Origin: Streptomyces sp. NBC_00091
GTDB taxonomy: Bacteria; Actinomycetota; Actinomycetes; Streptomycetales; Streptomycetaceae
DNA length: 64,000 nucleotides
Reading direction: 5' to 3'
Assembly: GCF_026343185.1 (NCBI RefSeq)
Contig: NZ_JAPEMA010000001.1
Coordinates: 5,580,001 to 5,644,000, forward strand
Shown: positions 24,526 through 33,942 of the stretch, one piece after another
Layout: the number at the start of each line of letters is the position of its first letter
Position numbering within the stretch: position 1 is the first letter of the stretch
Position numbers and translations under genes: made by a program
Notes under the pieces: model-generated
What the model was told of the DNA's origin: nothing
Databases searched by the model: none
Seen by the model: only the letters and a program-made list of their open reading frames with translations

Positions 24526-25749
24526 ATGAGCACCACCGGTACCACCGGTACGACGGCCGCGAGCACCGCCTCGAACACGGCCCCGGCCACCGCCGGGAGC
24601 ACGGCCGGCAGCACGGCCGGGAGCGCGGCCGGCGGCGCGGTCATGAGGACCGTCGACGTCGACCACAGCGACGCCGACTACCGCGCCTGGCTCAAGGAGG
24701 CCGTGCGCAAGGTCCAGGCGGACGCCAACCGCTCCGCCGACACCCACCTGCTGCGCTTCCCGCTGCCCGAGGCGTGGGGCATCGACCTGTACCTGAAGGA
24801 CGAGTCCACGCACCCGACGGGCTCGCTGAAGCACCGCCTCGCCCGCTCGCTGTTCCTGTACGCGCTCTGCAACGGATGGATCCGCCCCGGCCGTCCGGTG
24901 ATCGAGGCCTCCAGCGGCTCCACGGCGGTCTCCGAGGCCTACTTCGCCAAGCTGATCGGCGTCCCCTTCATCGCGGTCATGCCGAAGACCACCAGCCCGG
25001 AGAAGTGCCGGCTCATCGAATTCCACGGCGGCGAATGCCACTTCGTCGACGACTCGATGAAGATGTACGAGGAGTCGGCCGAGCTGGCCGCCCGCACCGG
25101 CGGCCACTACATGGACCAGTTCACCTACGCCGAGCGCGCCACCGACTGGCGCGGCAACAACAACATCGCCGAGTCGATGTACCAGCAGCTGCGCCTGGAG
25201 CGGTACCCCGAGCCCGCGTGGATCGTGGCGACGGCCGGCACCGGCGGCACCTCCGCGACCATCGCGCGCTACGTGCACTACATGCAGCACGACACCCGCA
25301 TCTGCGTCCCGGACCCGGAGAACTCCTGTTTCTTCGACGGGTGGACCAACAACGACCCGCACGCGAGCAGCGACTGCGGCTCGCGCATCGAGGGCATCGG
25401 CCGGCCCCGGATGGAGCCGAGCTTCGTGCCGGGCGCCATCGACCGCATGATGAAGGTGCCGGACGCGGCCTCCGTCGCCGCCTGCCGCGCCCTCGAACAG
25501 GCCATAGGGCGCAAGGCCGGTGGCTCCACCGGCACCGGACTGTGGAGTGCCCTGAAGATCATCTCCGAGATGGTGGCGGAGGGCCGTAAGGGCAGCGTCG
25601 TGACCCTGCTGTGCGACCCGGGTGACCGCTACCTCGACAAGTACTACTCGGACGAGTGGCTGGCGGCCCAGGGCCTCGACATCGCTCCGTACGCGAAGAC
25701 GATCCAGACCCTGCTGGAGACCGGGGACTGGCGCGAGCCCGAGGCCTGA
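24526..25749 (+). CDS. PLP-dependent cysteine synthase family protein
   Basis: A 407-residue fold-type II PLP enzyme. The Schiff-base lysine is in [12 protein letters not shown], the substrate loop [15 protein letters not shown] follows the SSGST pattern, and a Gly-rich phosphate site [12 protein letters not shown] is present. It resembles actinobacterial cysteine synthase/cystathionine beta-synthase-like proteins but has long extra segments, so the reaction is uncertain. Residues 1-39 are a low-complexity Thr/Ala/Ser/Gly tail built from near-repeated codons; translation could instead begin at the ATG at 24643 (MRTVDVDH). GGAG precedes ATG 24526. It lies between the two MITE-like elements. 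Confidence 0.82.
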   Translation: MSTTGTTGTTAASTASNTAPATAGSTAGSTAGSAAGGAVMRTVDVDHSDADYRAWLKEAVRKVQADANRSADTHLLRFPLPEAWGIDLYLKDESTHPTGSLKHRLARSLFLYALCNGWIRPGRPVIEASSGSTAVSEAYFAKLIGVPFIAVMPKTTSPEKCRLIEFHGGECHFVDDSMKMYEESAELAARTGGHYMDQFTYAERATDWRGNNNIAESMYQQLRLERYPEPAWIVATAGTGGTSATIARYVHYMQHDTRICVPDPENSCFFDGWTNNDPHASSDCGSRIEGIGRPRMEPSFVPGAIDRMMKVPDAASVAACRALEQAIGRKAGGSTGTGLWSALKIISEMVAEGRKGSVVTLLCDPGDRYLDKYYSDEWLAAQGLDIAPYAKTIQTLLETGDWREPEA

Positions 25750-25770
25750 GCCCCGGCTGCCGGCCGCGGG

Positions 25771-26253
25771 TCAGCTGCCGGTCCGGGCCGCCAGCCGGGC
25801 GTCCAGGGTGCGCACCGCCGTACGGAAGGACTGGCCGAGGCCCGGGCGGGCCGCGGTCAGCGCCAGCCGGAAGGGCGCCGGGCCGTCGGCCGCGAAGGTC
25901 CAGCGGACGACGGTGCCGCTCCCGTCCGGGGTCAGCAGCCACTCCTCCAACAGGGCCCGTACGCCGGGCACGTTGGTCTCGTCGACCCGGTAGGCGTAGC
26001 GCAGCCCGGGGTCGGCGGCCACCACCGTCTCCTGGAAGCGGACCCCGCCCAGCAGCCCGATCTCCCGGCCCGCGCCGCCCCGGGTCGGCCGGGCCAGCGT
26101 GACCGCCCGGAACCAGGCCGGCCAGCCCGTCACCTCCTCCGCGAGCGCCCGGTACACGGCTGCGGGCGAGGCCGCGGCCCGGGCCGTGAAGGCCAGGCGG
26201 ACCGGGGCCTCGTCGATGAAGTCCAGCTCCACGGGACGGAGTCGGCGGGCCAT
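25771..26253 (-). CDS. SRPBCC family protein (polyketide cyclase/START-like)
   Basis: A 160-residue START/Bet v1-like protein. It has the expected opening beta strand and helix (VRLAFTARAAASPAAVYRAL), a TGWPAWFRAV turn, and the C-terminal amphipathic helix LGQSFRTAVRTLDARLA. Such proteins bind hydrophobic ligands or act as cyclases/aromatases. There is no polyketide context, so this is probably a ligand-binding protein of unknown role. It starts at ATG 26253, convergent with the PLP enzyme gene. Confidence 0.82.
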   Translation of the reverse strand: MARRLRPVELDFIDEAPVRLAFTARAAASPAAVYRALAEEVTGWPAWFRAVTLARPTRGGAGREIGLLGGVRFQETVVAADPGLRYAYRVDETNVPGVRALLEEWLLTPDGSGTVVRWTFAADGPAPFRLALTAARPGLGQSFRTAVRTLDARLAARTGS

Positions 26254-26441
26254 GGCGGTACCCCCTGAGGTGTGGCGTGCGGCGCGGGTGGCGTGTGCGG
26301 CATGTGTGGCGTGCCGCGCGGTTGCCGCGCCACCATAACTGGCTCCCCGTCAGATGTCCCCCGTCGCGGCCGCCGCACGGATCACGCGTACGGGGTCTGT
26401 GCGACGGCGCCCCCGCGCGGCATGCTGGAAACGGCTCCTAG

Positions 26442-26627
26442 GGGGTGTCTTGTGGGCCAGGCCGGGCTCGCGGTGTCTGGTGCCGCGTCTCGCCGCGTTC
26501 TCGTCGGTCGCCAACGTCCCCCAGCTACCGCTGGGAGGTGCCCCCACCGCGTTGACTCCCTCCTCGGCCTTGCGATGCACGGCACCAGACACCGCTCCCT
26601 GATCCGGCCCGACCCACAAGACACCCC
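26442..26627. mobile_element. MITE-like element, copy 2
   Basis: The same length and orientation as copy 1. The terminal inverted repeats have two mismatches in 24; flanks are CTAG on the left and CTAC on the right. It additionally keeps a perfect 15-base subterminal inverted repeat, CGGTGTCTGGTGCCG with CGGCACCAGACACCG, which is degraded in copy 1. It fills about half of the 400-base gap before the lipase-like membrane protein; nothing else is recognised in 26254-26437 apart from a GC-rich run with imperfect GTGTGGCGTG-type repeats. Confidence 0.83.
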
Positions 26628-26654
26628 CTACCCCGCCCCCACCGCGGAGGCCCC

Positions 26655-29042
26655 ATGCCGGAACCCGCTGCCCCCGAAGCCACCGCGCCGCTCGCCCTCG
26701 AGCTGCTCGTGCACGGAGTCGCCGGAGCCTCCCCCGGCGAGCTGCTCGGCGATCCGCACCCCGTCCGGGTCACGGGGGACTCCACCGCCGCCGTCTTCCG
26801 TCGCGCCGAGGACGCCGACGCCGAGGCCCACCCCGACCGTTACGCCGGGCGGCCCGTCCCCGAGGCCTACTGCTGGTCCCGGCTCACCTCCGGCAACGGC
26901 GCCCGCGCACTGTGGCTGCTGCTCCTGCCCTTCATGGTGGCCAACCTCGCCCACTGGGCCCGCCCCGCCTCCGCGCCCGCCGGCCCGCCGCCGCGCGCGG
27001 TGCGTGCGTACGGGCTCCTCGTCCGGCTCCTCGCCCTCAGCCTCACCGTGCTGCTCGTCGCGGCCGCCTGCGAGGTGGCGCTCGACCTGCTCGCCTGGCA
27101 GTGCGCCGGCAACACCGCCTGCACGGCCTCCCGTTCCTGGCTCGGCTTCCTGCGGCCCGGCACCTGGTGGGGGCAGCCCGGCCGGCGCCTCGCGTTCGCC
27201 GCCCTCGTCCCGGCCGCGCTCACCGGGCTGCTCTGGTTCCTGTCGGCCCGCACCTGGAGCGCCTACGAGTCCCAGCCGCCGCCCGCCGGCACCGCCGAGG
27301 CGGACGACCGCGACGGCGACGCCCCGCCGCTCGGCCGGCCCGGCTTCTGGTACGGCCGGCGCATCGTGGCCCGGCTGCGCGCCGCGCACACCGCCGCCGG
27401 GCTGCTGACCGTCGCCCTGGCCGTCGCCGCGCCCGCCCTCCGCCACGACCGGGACTCCGCCGCCACCGGCCCCGCCCTGCTCGCCGCAGGCTGGGCGGTG
27501 CAGGCGCTGCTCACCGCCGGGGCCGTCACCGTCGTCTGGACCGTCTGCCGGCGCGGCCGCACCGAGACCCGGCCCGACCACCGGCTCGACCGGGCCGCCG
27601 TCACCCTGCTGCCCGGCGGCGCCCTCGCGCTGCTCGCCGCCGTGCTCCTGTACGCGTCCTGGTCCCGCCCCGCATGGACCTCGGCGGGGCGGCTCCCGGG
27701 TGACTTCGCCTTCGGGGTGCTCATGCTCGGCCAGGGCTGCTGCGTGCTGGCCCTCGCCGTCGTCGCCCGCCGCCTCCACCGCGGGGCGCCCGACCCCGAC
27801 CCCGGCGCCGCCCTCGGAGGCCTGGGCGGGCCCGCCGCCGCCCTGCTCGGCTGCGCGCTGGGAGGGGTCATGTCCGGCGGGGTCGCCCAGCGCTTCGCCG
27901 ACTGGCTCGACGGCGGCGCCACCCCCGGCGCGGCGGGCGCCCCGCTGCCCGGGCCGCCCGTGTTGCTGTCCTGGCAGGCCGCCGTCCTGCCGCCGCTGCT
28001 CCTCGCGCTGGCGCTGGTCGCCGCCGTGGTCGGGGCCCGGGCCGCCGCCACGCGCCGCCGGATCGCCGCCACCGTCGCCGCCGAGTACCCCGGGGCCGTC
28101 CCCGACCCCGCGCGCAGCCGCCGGATCGCCGGGGCGCGGGCCACCGCCGCGCTCACCGACTCCGCGCCCTGGTTCGTGGGCGCCGTCTGCGCGATCACCC
28201 TGCTGCTCGGCGCCGGAGCCCTCGCCGGGGCCTGGCTGACCGGGCAGCTGCCGGGCGAGGCCGCCCACGGCGCCCACCCGCTGCTCCGCGGCGCCGCCCG
28301 TACCGCGCAGGACACCGGGTCCTGGCTCATCGGCCTCGGCATCGCCGCCTTCGTCACCTGGGGCCGCCGCGCCTACCGGGACCCCGCCGCCCGCCGCACC
28401 ATCGGCATCCTCTGGGACGTCGGCACCTTCTGGCCGCGCGCCGCCCACCCCTTCGCCCCGCCCTGCTACGCGGAACGGGCCGTGCCCGACCTGACCTGGC
28501 GGATGACCGGCTGGACCGCCCGCACCGGCGGCCGGCTCGTCATCTCCGGGCACTCCCAGGGCAGTGTGCTCGCGGCCGCCGCCGTCTGGCAGCTGCCGCC
28601 CGAGGCCCGCCGCCGCGTCGGGCTGCTGACCTACGGCTCCCCGCTGGCCCGCCTCTACGGGCGTTGGTTCCCCGCCTACTTCGGGCCCGGCCCGCTCACC
28701 GCCCTGCACCGGGACCTCGACTGCTGGCGCAACCTGTGGCGGGCCACCGACCCCATCGGCGGGCCCGTCGCGGCAGGCGCCGAGAGCGGTGGGCCCGTGG
28801 ACCGGGGGCCGCTCGCCGATCCGCTCGCCTACGGGCGCAGCCACCGGCACCCGCTGCCCGCGCCGATCCTCCGGCACGGGGACTACCAGGCCGATCCGGC
28901 CTTCGACGCCGAACGCGACGCACTCCTCGCACGGCTGGCCGCCGGCCCGCGGGCCGGCGTACACGACGCGAAGGAGCTTCCCGCCCAGCGGATCAGCACG
29001 GCGCGGACAGAGCCGGCAGATCCTCCGGGAACAGCAGGGTGA
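26655..29042 (+). CDS. Polytopic membrane protein with lipase-like alpha/beta hydrolase C terminus
   Basis: A 795-residue protein. The N terminus LALELLVHGVAGASPGELLG resembles the first strand and oxyanion loop of an alpha/beta hydrolase. About ten hydrophobic segments follow between residues 90 and 570, and the C-terminal 200 residues carry LVISGHSQGSVLAAAA, the GxSxG nucleophile elbow. Thus the hydrolase halves appear separated by a membrane domain, or face the cytosol together. I do not recognise a characterised relative. GGAGG lies just before the ATG. The last 50 bases overlap the end of the convergent beta-helix/AAA gene. Confidence 0.75.
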   Translation: MPEPAAPEATAPLALELLVHGVAGASPGELLGDPHPVRVTGDSTAAVFRRAEDADAEAHPDRYAGRPVPEAYCWSRLTSGNGARALWLLLLPFMVANLAHWARPASAPAGPPPRAVRAYGLLVRLLALSLTVLLVAAACEVALDLLAWQCAGNTACTASRSWLGFLRPGTWWGQPGRRLAFAALVPAALTGLLWFLSARTWSAYESQPPPAGTAEADDRDGDAPPLGRPGFWYGRRIVARLRAAHTAAGLLTVALAVAAPALRHDRDSAATGPALLAAGWAVQALLTAGAVTVVWTVCRRGRTETRPDHRLDRAAVTLLPGGALALLAAVLLYASWSRPAWTSAGRLPGDFAFGVLMLGQGCCVLALAVVARRLHRGAPDPDPGAALGGLGGPAAALLGCALGGVMSGGVAQRFADWLDGGATPGAAGAPLPGPPVLLSWQAAVLPPLLLALALVAAVVGARAAATRRRIAATVAAEYPGAVPDPARSRRIAGARATAALTDSAPWFVGAVCAITLLLGAGALAGAWLTGQLPGEAAHGAHPLLRGAARTAQDTGSWLIGLGIAAFVTWGRRAYRDPAARRTIGILWDVGTFWPRAAHPFAPPCYAERAVPDLTWRMTGWTARTGGRLVISGHSQGSVLAAAAVWQLPPEARRRVGLLTYGSPLARLYGRWFPAYFGPGPLTALHRDLDCWRNLWRATDPIGGPVAAGAESGGPVDRGPLADPLAYGRSHRHPLPAPILRHGDYQADPAFDAERDALLARLAAGPRAGVHDAKELPAQRISTARTEPADPPGTAG

Positions 29043-31470
29043 GCTCGTCCGTACTCGGATCGGCCAGCTGCGCGACCCGGCCCGCGTGCCGCTCCACCAT
29101 CGCCTCGAAGGTCTGGCGCGCGGTGCGGCCGTTGCCGAAGGCCGGGCCCTTGGGCAGCTCCGTGAAGTACGCCAGCAGCGCCTTCCCGGTGCCCTCGCCC
29201 AGCCGGTACTCGTGCTCCTCCGCCTGCTGCTCCACGATCCGCAGCAACTCCTGCGGCCCGTAGTCCCCGAAGGTGATGGTGCGGGAGAACCGGGACGCCA
29301 CCCCCGGGTTGACCGTCAGGAACCGGTCCATCTCCGCCGTGTACCCGGCGACGATCACCACCACCGCGTCCCGGTGGTCCTCCATGAGCTTGACCAGCGT
29401 GTCGATCGCCTCGCGCCCGAAGTCCCGGCCCGAATCCTCCGGGGCCAGCGCGTACGCCTCGTCGATGAACAGCACCCCGCCGCGCGCCCGGTCGAACGCC
29501 TCCTGCGTACGGATCGCCGTGGACCCGATGTGCTCGCCGACCAGGTCCACCCGGGACACCTCGACCAGGTGGCCGCGCTCCAGCACCCCGAGGGAGGCCA
29601 GGATCTCCCCGTAGAGCCGGGCCACGGTGGTCTTGCCGGTGCCCGGGGAACCCGTGAACACCAGATGCCGGCGCACCGAGGCCGCCTTCAGGCCCGCCTG
29701 CTGCCGCCTGCGCCCCACCTCGATCATGTCGGTGAGGGCGCGCACCTCGCGTTTGACGCTGTCCAGCCCCACCAGCGCGTCGAGCTGGCCCAGTACCTCG
29801 CCCGAGCCGCGGGCCGCCGGTGCCGCCGCGGCATCCGCCGGGCTCCCGGCCGGGGAGGCCGGCACCTGCCCCGCCTGCGCCGGCGTCTGTCCCGCAAGGC
29901 CCTGTCCCGTGAGGCCCTGGGCCGCGGTGGCCGTACGGGCCCCCGGCATCACGGGCCGCGCCCCGGCGAGCGCGCCGCCCGCCGCCTGCGCGGCCTGCCG
30001 GGGCCCGGACTCGTCGCCGGTGCACTCCTCGGCGAGCGGTCCGTCCTCCGCGAACTCGTAACCCCCGCGCGCGCAGCGCTCGGTGTGGCACCGGGTGAGG
30101 GAGGTGCGGCAGCCGTCGATGACGTGGAAGCCGAAACCGGCACTGCCCGTCACCCGGCAGGCCGTGAAGGTGCCCCGGCCGCCCGCTGACACGTAGAACC
30201 CCGCCTCGGCGGGGGAGGTGACCGTGCACCGCTCCACGGACGGGTCGGCGCCCTTGGTGACGATCACGCCCGTCTGCACGGTGTCGATGGTGCAGTTGGA
30301 GAGGGTGCCGCCGCTGCCGTGGTCGCGGAACCACGCCCCGGTGCCCGCCTCCCGGATCCGGCAGTCGTCGAGCTGCGCGGTCGCTCCGTCGCTCACCGAG
30401 ACGGCGGTGTTGCGCACCTGTGAGAGGTCGCTGTCGACCACGTCCACGCGCGAGCCCCGGTCCAGCACGAACAGCGCGTCCGGCACGTCGTGCAGCCGGC
30501 AGGAGTCCAGGGAGACGGTGGCCCCGTCGCTGATCCACACCGCCGGATAGTCGCCCGTACTGTCGTGGATCTCGCAGGACTCGGCGGCGACCCGGGTCCC
30601 CGGATCCCACACCGACAGGCCGTTGCGCCCGAACCGGCGGACCGTGGTGCGGCTGAGGGTGAGCACCGAACGGGCGCGCAGGTCCACCGCGTTCTCCGGG
30701 ATGTCGTGGATGTCGCAGCCGGCGAGGGTCAGCACCGCGTCGGTGTCGAGGGTGACCCCGTCGGCGGAGGTACGGTGCACCGCGCAGTCGGTGAGGCGGG
30801 CCTCGGCGCGCGCCGCGATCTGCACACCGGTGCCCTTGATCTCGTACACCTCGCAGCCCAGCGCCTCCAGGCCCGAGCCCTCGCCGGTGACCGCGATGCC
30901 CGCGCCGACGGCGTGGTGGATCCGGCAGCGCTCCAGCCGGGGGTGCCCGCCGCGCACCGAGATGCCGGCCTGCCCCGCGGCCACGACCTCGCACTCCTCG
31001 AACACGCCGCCGCCACCGTCCAGGACGGAGATCCCCACGCCGGCCGGATTCTCCACCGTGCACCGGCGCACCAGGGGCCGGGCCCCGCCGCGCACCTCGA
31101 TGCCGGACGCCGAACGGGTGTGCACGCGCAGGTCGCTGAGCTCGGGCGAGCCCTCCTCGACGAGCAGCGCGGGCGCCGCCCGGTCCGCCCCTTCCAGGTA
31201 CAGGTCCTGGACTACGGCCGAGGCGCGCACCGTCAGCGCGACCCCGTCGAGCGGGGCGATCCGCACCGACCCGGCCACCGCGCCCTCGGGCCCGCGCAGG
31301 GTGACGGCATGACGCAGGACCAGGTTCTCCCGGTAGGTGCCGGGGGCGATGGACAGCACGTCGCCGTCACCCGCCGCGGCGAGCGCGGCGGTCAGCGTCG
31401 GATACTCACCGGAACGCCGCCGCCACCGCGAGGCCCCGCCGTGCGTCACCTGGACCGTGCCCTGAGCCAT
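28993..31470 (-). CDS. Parallel beta-helix protein fused to a CbxX/EccA-type AAA+ ATPase
   Basis: An 825-residue protein. Residues 15-490 are a right-handed parallel beta-helix: it opens like PbH1 proteins (YPTLTAALAAAGDGDVLSIA) and runs through about 18 short rungs of the type CEVVAAGQAGISVRGGHPRL. A Pro/Ala/Gln-rich linker (490-560) follows, then an AAA+ domain with Walker A FTGSPGTGKTT, Walker B GVLFIDEAYAL, sensor VIVAGYT and an arginine finger region VASRFSRTI. This AAA type is the CbxX/CfqX family that includes type VII secretion EccA. There is no Shine-Dalgarno before ATG 31470. It probably couples substrate display on the helix to ATP-driven remodelling. Confidence 0.88.
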   Translation of the reverse strand: MAQGTVQVTHGGASRWRRRSGEYPTLTAALAAAGDGDVLSIAPGTYRENLVLRHAVTLRGPEGAVAGSVRIAPLDGVALTVRASAVVQDLYLEGADRAAPALLVEEGSPELSDLRVHTRSASGIEVRGGARPLVRRCTVENPAGVGISVLDGGGGVFEECEVVAAGQAGISVRGGHPRLERCRIHHAVGAGIAVTGEGSGLEALGCEVYEIKGTGVQIAARAEARLTDCAVHRTSADGVTLDTDAVLTLAGCDIHDIPENAVDLRARSVLTLSRTTVRRFGRNGLSVWDPGTRVAAESCEIHDSTGDYPAVWISDGATVSLDSCRLHDVPDALFVLDRGSRVDVVDSDLSQVRNTAVSVSDGATAQLDDCRIREAGTGAWFRDHGSGGTLSNCTIDTVQTGVIVTKGADPSVERCTVTSPAEAGFYVSAGGRGTFTACRVTGSAGFGFHVIDGCRTSLTRCHTERCARGGYEFAEDGPLAEECTGDESGPRQAAQAAGGALAGARPVMPGARTATAAQGLTGQGLAGQTPAQAGQVPASPAGSPADAAAAPAARGSGEVLGQLDALVGLDSVKREVRALTDMIEVGRRRQQAGLKAASVRRHLVFTGSPGTGKTTVARLYGEILASLGVLERGHLVEVSRVDLVGEHIGSTAIRTQEAFDRARGGVLFIDEAYALAPEDSGRDFGREAIDTLVKLMEDHRDAVVVIVAGYTAEMDRFLTVNPGVASRFSRTITFGDYGPQELLRIVEQQAEEHEYRLGEGTGKALLAYFTELPKGPAFGNGRTARQTFEAMVERHAGRVAQLADPSTDELTLLFPEDLPALSAPC

Positions 31471-31632
31471 CGTGCTGTCGCGCCCCCACCCTCGTACTCG
31501 CGCTGCCGGACCGGCGGAAGCGACTGAAGCGACCGAAGAGCCCCGAGCGGCCGGAGCCGTTCACAGCGGCCCGAGCGACCGAACCGGCCTCCGGCTCCAC
31601 GGTAGCGCGCGCGGGGCCGGTGAGTTGCCAGG

Positions 31633-32244
31633 TCAGCTGCCCGCGCCCGCCCGGCCCCAGTCCGGTCCGGCCGCCGCCCACGCCCGGTCCAGACGTATGT
31701 ACCGCCGATGCATGAGCCTGCGTACGACCAGCCGGCGCAGCGTCTCCGCCAGCGCGGCCGCGGTCAGCGCGGCGGCCAGGCCGGCCGTGCCCGCGTGGAA
31801 GGAGGCGGCGGAGGGGTCGAGCGGCTGCCCCACGAGCCGGCCCCGGATGTCGGTCCATATCCGGAACCGGTCGCCGGGGCGCGGCGGTTCCTGCGCCGCC
31901 GGGACCGTGCCCTCGTGGCTGCTGCCGTCGGGCGCGGTCCACGCGGCCACGATGCGGCTCCGCTCGGGCGTCTGCCGCTGAGCGGACGGATCGGCGGCCG
32001 CCCCGGCGGGCGCACCCGGCTCGGGCCGGACCACCACCGCCGGGACCAGGTACCGCTCGTGCCGCTGCTCGCGCGCGGCCCGCTGCAAGGTCCCGTCCAC
32101 CTGGAGGCCCGCCATCCAGCCGACGGCCGGGGCCACCAGCAGCACGCACACCAGCGCGGCGAACGCCACCCACGCCTCGAAGAGATCGGTCGGCCGGCGC
32201 AGCGGATTGCGCCGCCAACGCCACACACCCATTGCTGTCCGCAC
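31633..32244 (-). CDS. Rv1733c-like membrane protein
   Basis: A 203-residue protein with two membrane segments, about VAFAALVCVLLVAPAVGWMA near residue 30 and TAGLAAALTAAALAETL near 160. Between them is an extracytoplasmic domain with an AAWTAPDGSSHEGTVPA motif, as in the Rv1733c family of mycobacteria and streptomycetes. Function is unknown. GTG 32244 is chosen because GGGGAG lies six bases upstream; the ATG at 32232 gives a protein four residues shorter. It is the gene upstream of the beta-helix/AAA gene on the same strand, 162 bases away. Confidence 0.82.
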   Translation of the reverse strand: MRTAMGVWRWRRNPLRRPTDLFEAWVAFAALVCVLLVAPAVGWMAGLQVDGTLQRAAREQRHERYLVPAVVVRPEPGAPAGAAADPSAQRQTPERSRIVAAWTAPDGSSHEGTVPAAQEPPRPGDRFRIWTDIRGRLVGQPLDPSAASFHAGTAGLAAALTAAALAETLRRLVVRRLMHRRYIRLDRAWAAAGPDWGRAGAGS

Positions 32245-32519
32245 GGTCCGGCTCCCCCTGCCCCATGCCCGGTCTTCGTCTGCCTGCGCGTCCCAGCCTC
32301 GCGCCTGCCCGGCGGACGCGCATTCCGGGCCGCGCGGGACCCGTGTCACCCGATCCGGCGCTCCCGGACCCACGGGTGCTCACACGTCCTGCCTGTTCCA
32401 ACGGCCCCACGCGGCCGGTTGGTTCCAGTGGACAGCGCGAGCCCCTCGAAGGTGTCATTCCACCTGCCCGCCGTGGTCAGCGGCGGGGGTGGGGCGCTCC
32501 GTGTCCGGTGGCGGCGCGG

Positions 32520-33347
32520 TCACTCCAGGACGCGTACCTCGTCGCCCACCCGCAGCGTGCCCGGGACGACCGGTACCAGCTGCCGCCCGAAGGCCAGCGA
32601 CTTCCCGATCCGCCGGTGCCCGGCCAGGGTCTTCAGCGGTTCCCGCCCGCGCTCCGACGTCCGCTGGTCGGTGGTCGTGACGATGCAGCGGCCGCACTCG
32701 CGCACCCCGCGGAAGACGACGTCGCCGATCGCGATGCGTCGCCAGCCGTCCTCGGCCCACGCCCCGGCCGGTCCGCCGACCACCAGATTGGGCCGGAACC
32801 GGTTCATGGGCAGCGGGCCCTCCTCCGGATGGTCGCCCTGGGCGATCAGCGCGTTGAGGGCGTCCAGCGAGGCGCTGGTGGTCAGGAGCACCGGATAGGC
32901 GTCGGCGAGGCTGACGGTCTCGCCGGGCAGCGCGTAGTCGGGGTCCACGGGCCGGCGAACGGCCGGATCGTCCATGTGCACGAGCCGCGCGGGCGCTCCG
33001 AGGTAGGCGGTGAACCACTCGGCCGCGCCGGTCGAGGCGACGACCGTCTCGATCTTCTTGCCGAACAGGACGACCGGCTCCAGCGGGCCGGGTTCCGGGA
33101 CCTCCACGACCAGAACGGGCATGCCCGGCGCGGACAGCTCGATCCGCCCGCCCGGCAGCGGACGCGCAGAAGCCAGGGCCAGCCGCGCCTGCTGGCGCTG
33201 GGTGATGACCGCGCCCGCCGTGTCGACCACGGCCCAGCGCCGGTCCCCGGCCGGCCCCCAGGGCTCCACGGTCATCTCGTCGGGAGCAGTCCCCGCTACC
33301 GACTTGACGGGATGGACGTGGAGCGACTGGACGAACAATTTCGACAT
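32520..33347 (-). CDS. MOSC domain-containing protein
   Basis: A 275-residue protein with an N-terminal MOSC beta-barrel (LHVHPVKSVAGTAPDEMTVE) and a C-terminal MOSC domain with MNRFRPNLVVGG and the conserved cysteine in FRGVRECGRCIVTTTDQ. This is the mARC/YcbX-type layout, which carries molybdenum cofactor for N-hydroxylated substrates or sulfur transfer. CACAAT on this strand lies six bases before the ATG at 33347 with no Shine-Dalgarno, so a leaderless mRNA is likely. Confidence 0.92.
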   Translation of the reverse strand: MSKLFVQSLHVHPVKSVAGTAPDEMTVEPWGPAGDRRWAVVDTAGAVITQRQQARLALASARPLPGGRIELSAPGMPVLVVEVPEPGPLEPVVLFGKKIETVVASTGAAEWFTAYLGAPARLVHMDDPAVRRPVDPDYALPGETVSLADAYPVLLTTSASLDALNALIAQGDHPEEGPLPMNRFRPNLVVGGPAGAWAEDGWRRIAIGDVVFRGVRECGRCIVTTTDQRTSERGREPLKTLAGHRRIGKSLAFGRQLVPVVPGTLRVGDEVRVLE

Positions 33348-33429
33348 GGGGGCATTGTGACAGCTGCCCCCGCCGGCCCCCCAACGGCCGTGTGCGCAGG
33401 ACACGGTGTGCGGGGCGCCGGCGCCGCGG

Positions 33430-33942
33430 TCAGTAGCCGCGCCCCTGGTACGGGCGGCCGTACGGGTCCTCGTACGAGGGGACCGCCGCCGGAGCCGCCA
33501 TCGGGCGCGGGGCCGCCGGGCGCATGGCCTCGTACCCGGTGCCCATGGCGACCGGGCGGGGCTGCTGCGGCTGGGGCTGCGGCATGTACCCCGCCCGGGC
33601 CGCGAGCTGCTGTTGCTGCGGGATGTACGGGGCGGGCGCGTGCTGAAGCGGAACCGGCATCTGCTGCGGCTGGGGCACCGCCTGCTGCTGGTATCCGTAC
33701 CCGTACGCGGGCGCCGGCTGCTGCGGCGCCGCGGGCGGCAGGGCGGGCATGGATGACGCGAGGGCCGGCAGGTATCCACCGCTCGAGTAACCGGCACTGG
33801 GGGACTCGTAGGCGGCCGGAACGCGGATCGGAGCGATCTGCGGAGTGCCGCGTTCGGCGACGAGGGAGTCGTAGATGGGGGTGTCCGTGAAGGAGGGCGC
33901 GGAGTAGTAACCGCCGCCATAAGTGGAGCGGGGGGAGGTCAT
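33430..33942 (-). CDS. DUF6643 family low-complexity protein
   Basis: A 170-residue Tyr/Pro/Gln/Ala-rich protein starting TSPRSTYGGGYYSAPSF, with TPIYDSLVAERGTPQIAPIR as the conserved block and then Q/P-rich repeats (YGYGYQQQAVPQPQQMP). The pattern matches a Streptomyces-restricted family of unknown function. It has no signal peptide, membrane segment or catalytic motif and is probably largely disordered. The ATG at 33942 is preceded by a 266-base gap (33943-34208) of lower GC that must hold its promoter; I see no clear element there. Confidence 0.8.
   Translation of the reverse strand: MTSPRSTYGGGYYSAPSFTDTPIYDSLVAERGTPQIAPIRVPAAYESPSAGYSSGGYLPALASSMPALPPAAPQQPAPAYGYGYQQQAVPQPQQMPVPLQHAPAPYIPQQQQLAARAGYMPQPQPQQPRPVAMGTGYEAMRPAAPRPMAAPAAVPSYEDPYGRPYQGRGY

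Noticed and set aside
26628..28964. A long minus-strand open frame opposite the lipase-like membrane gene
   Set aside because: The translation is Gly/Glu/Ala/Pro-rich with no domain; the plus strand has a clear membrane/hydrolase pattern and a ribosome site.
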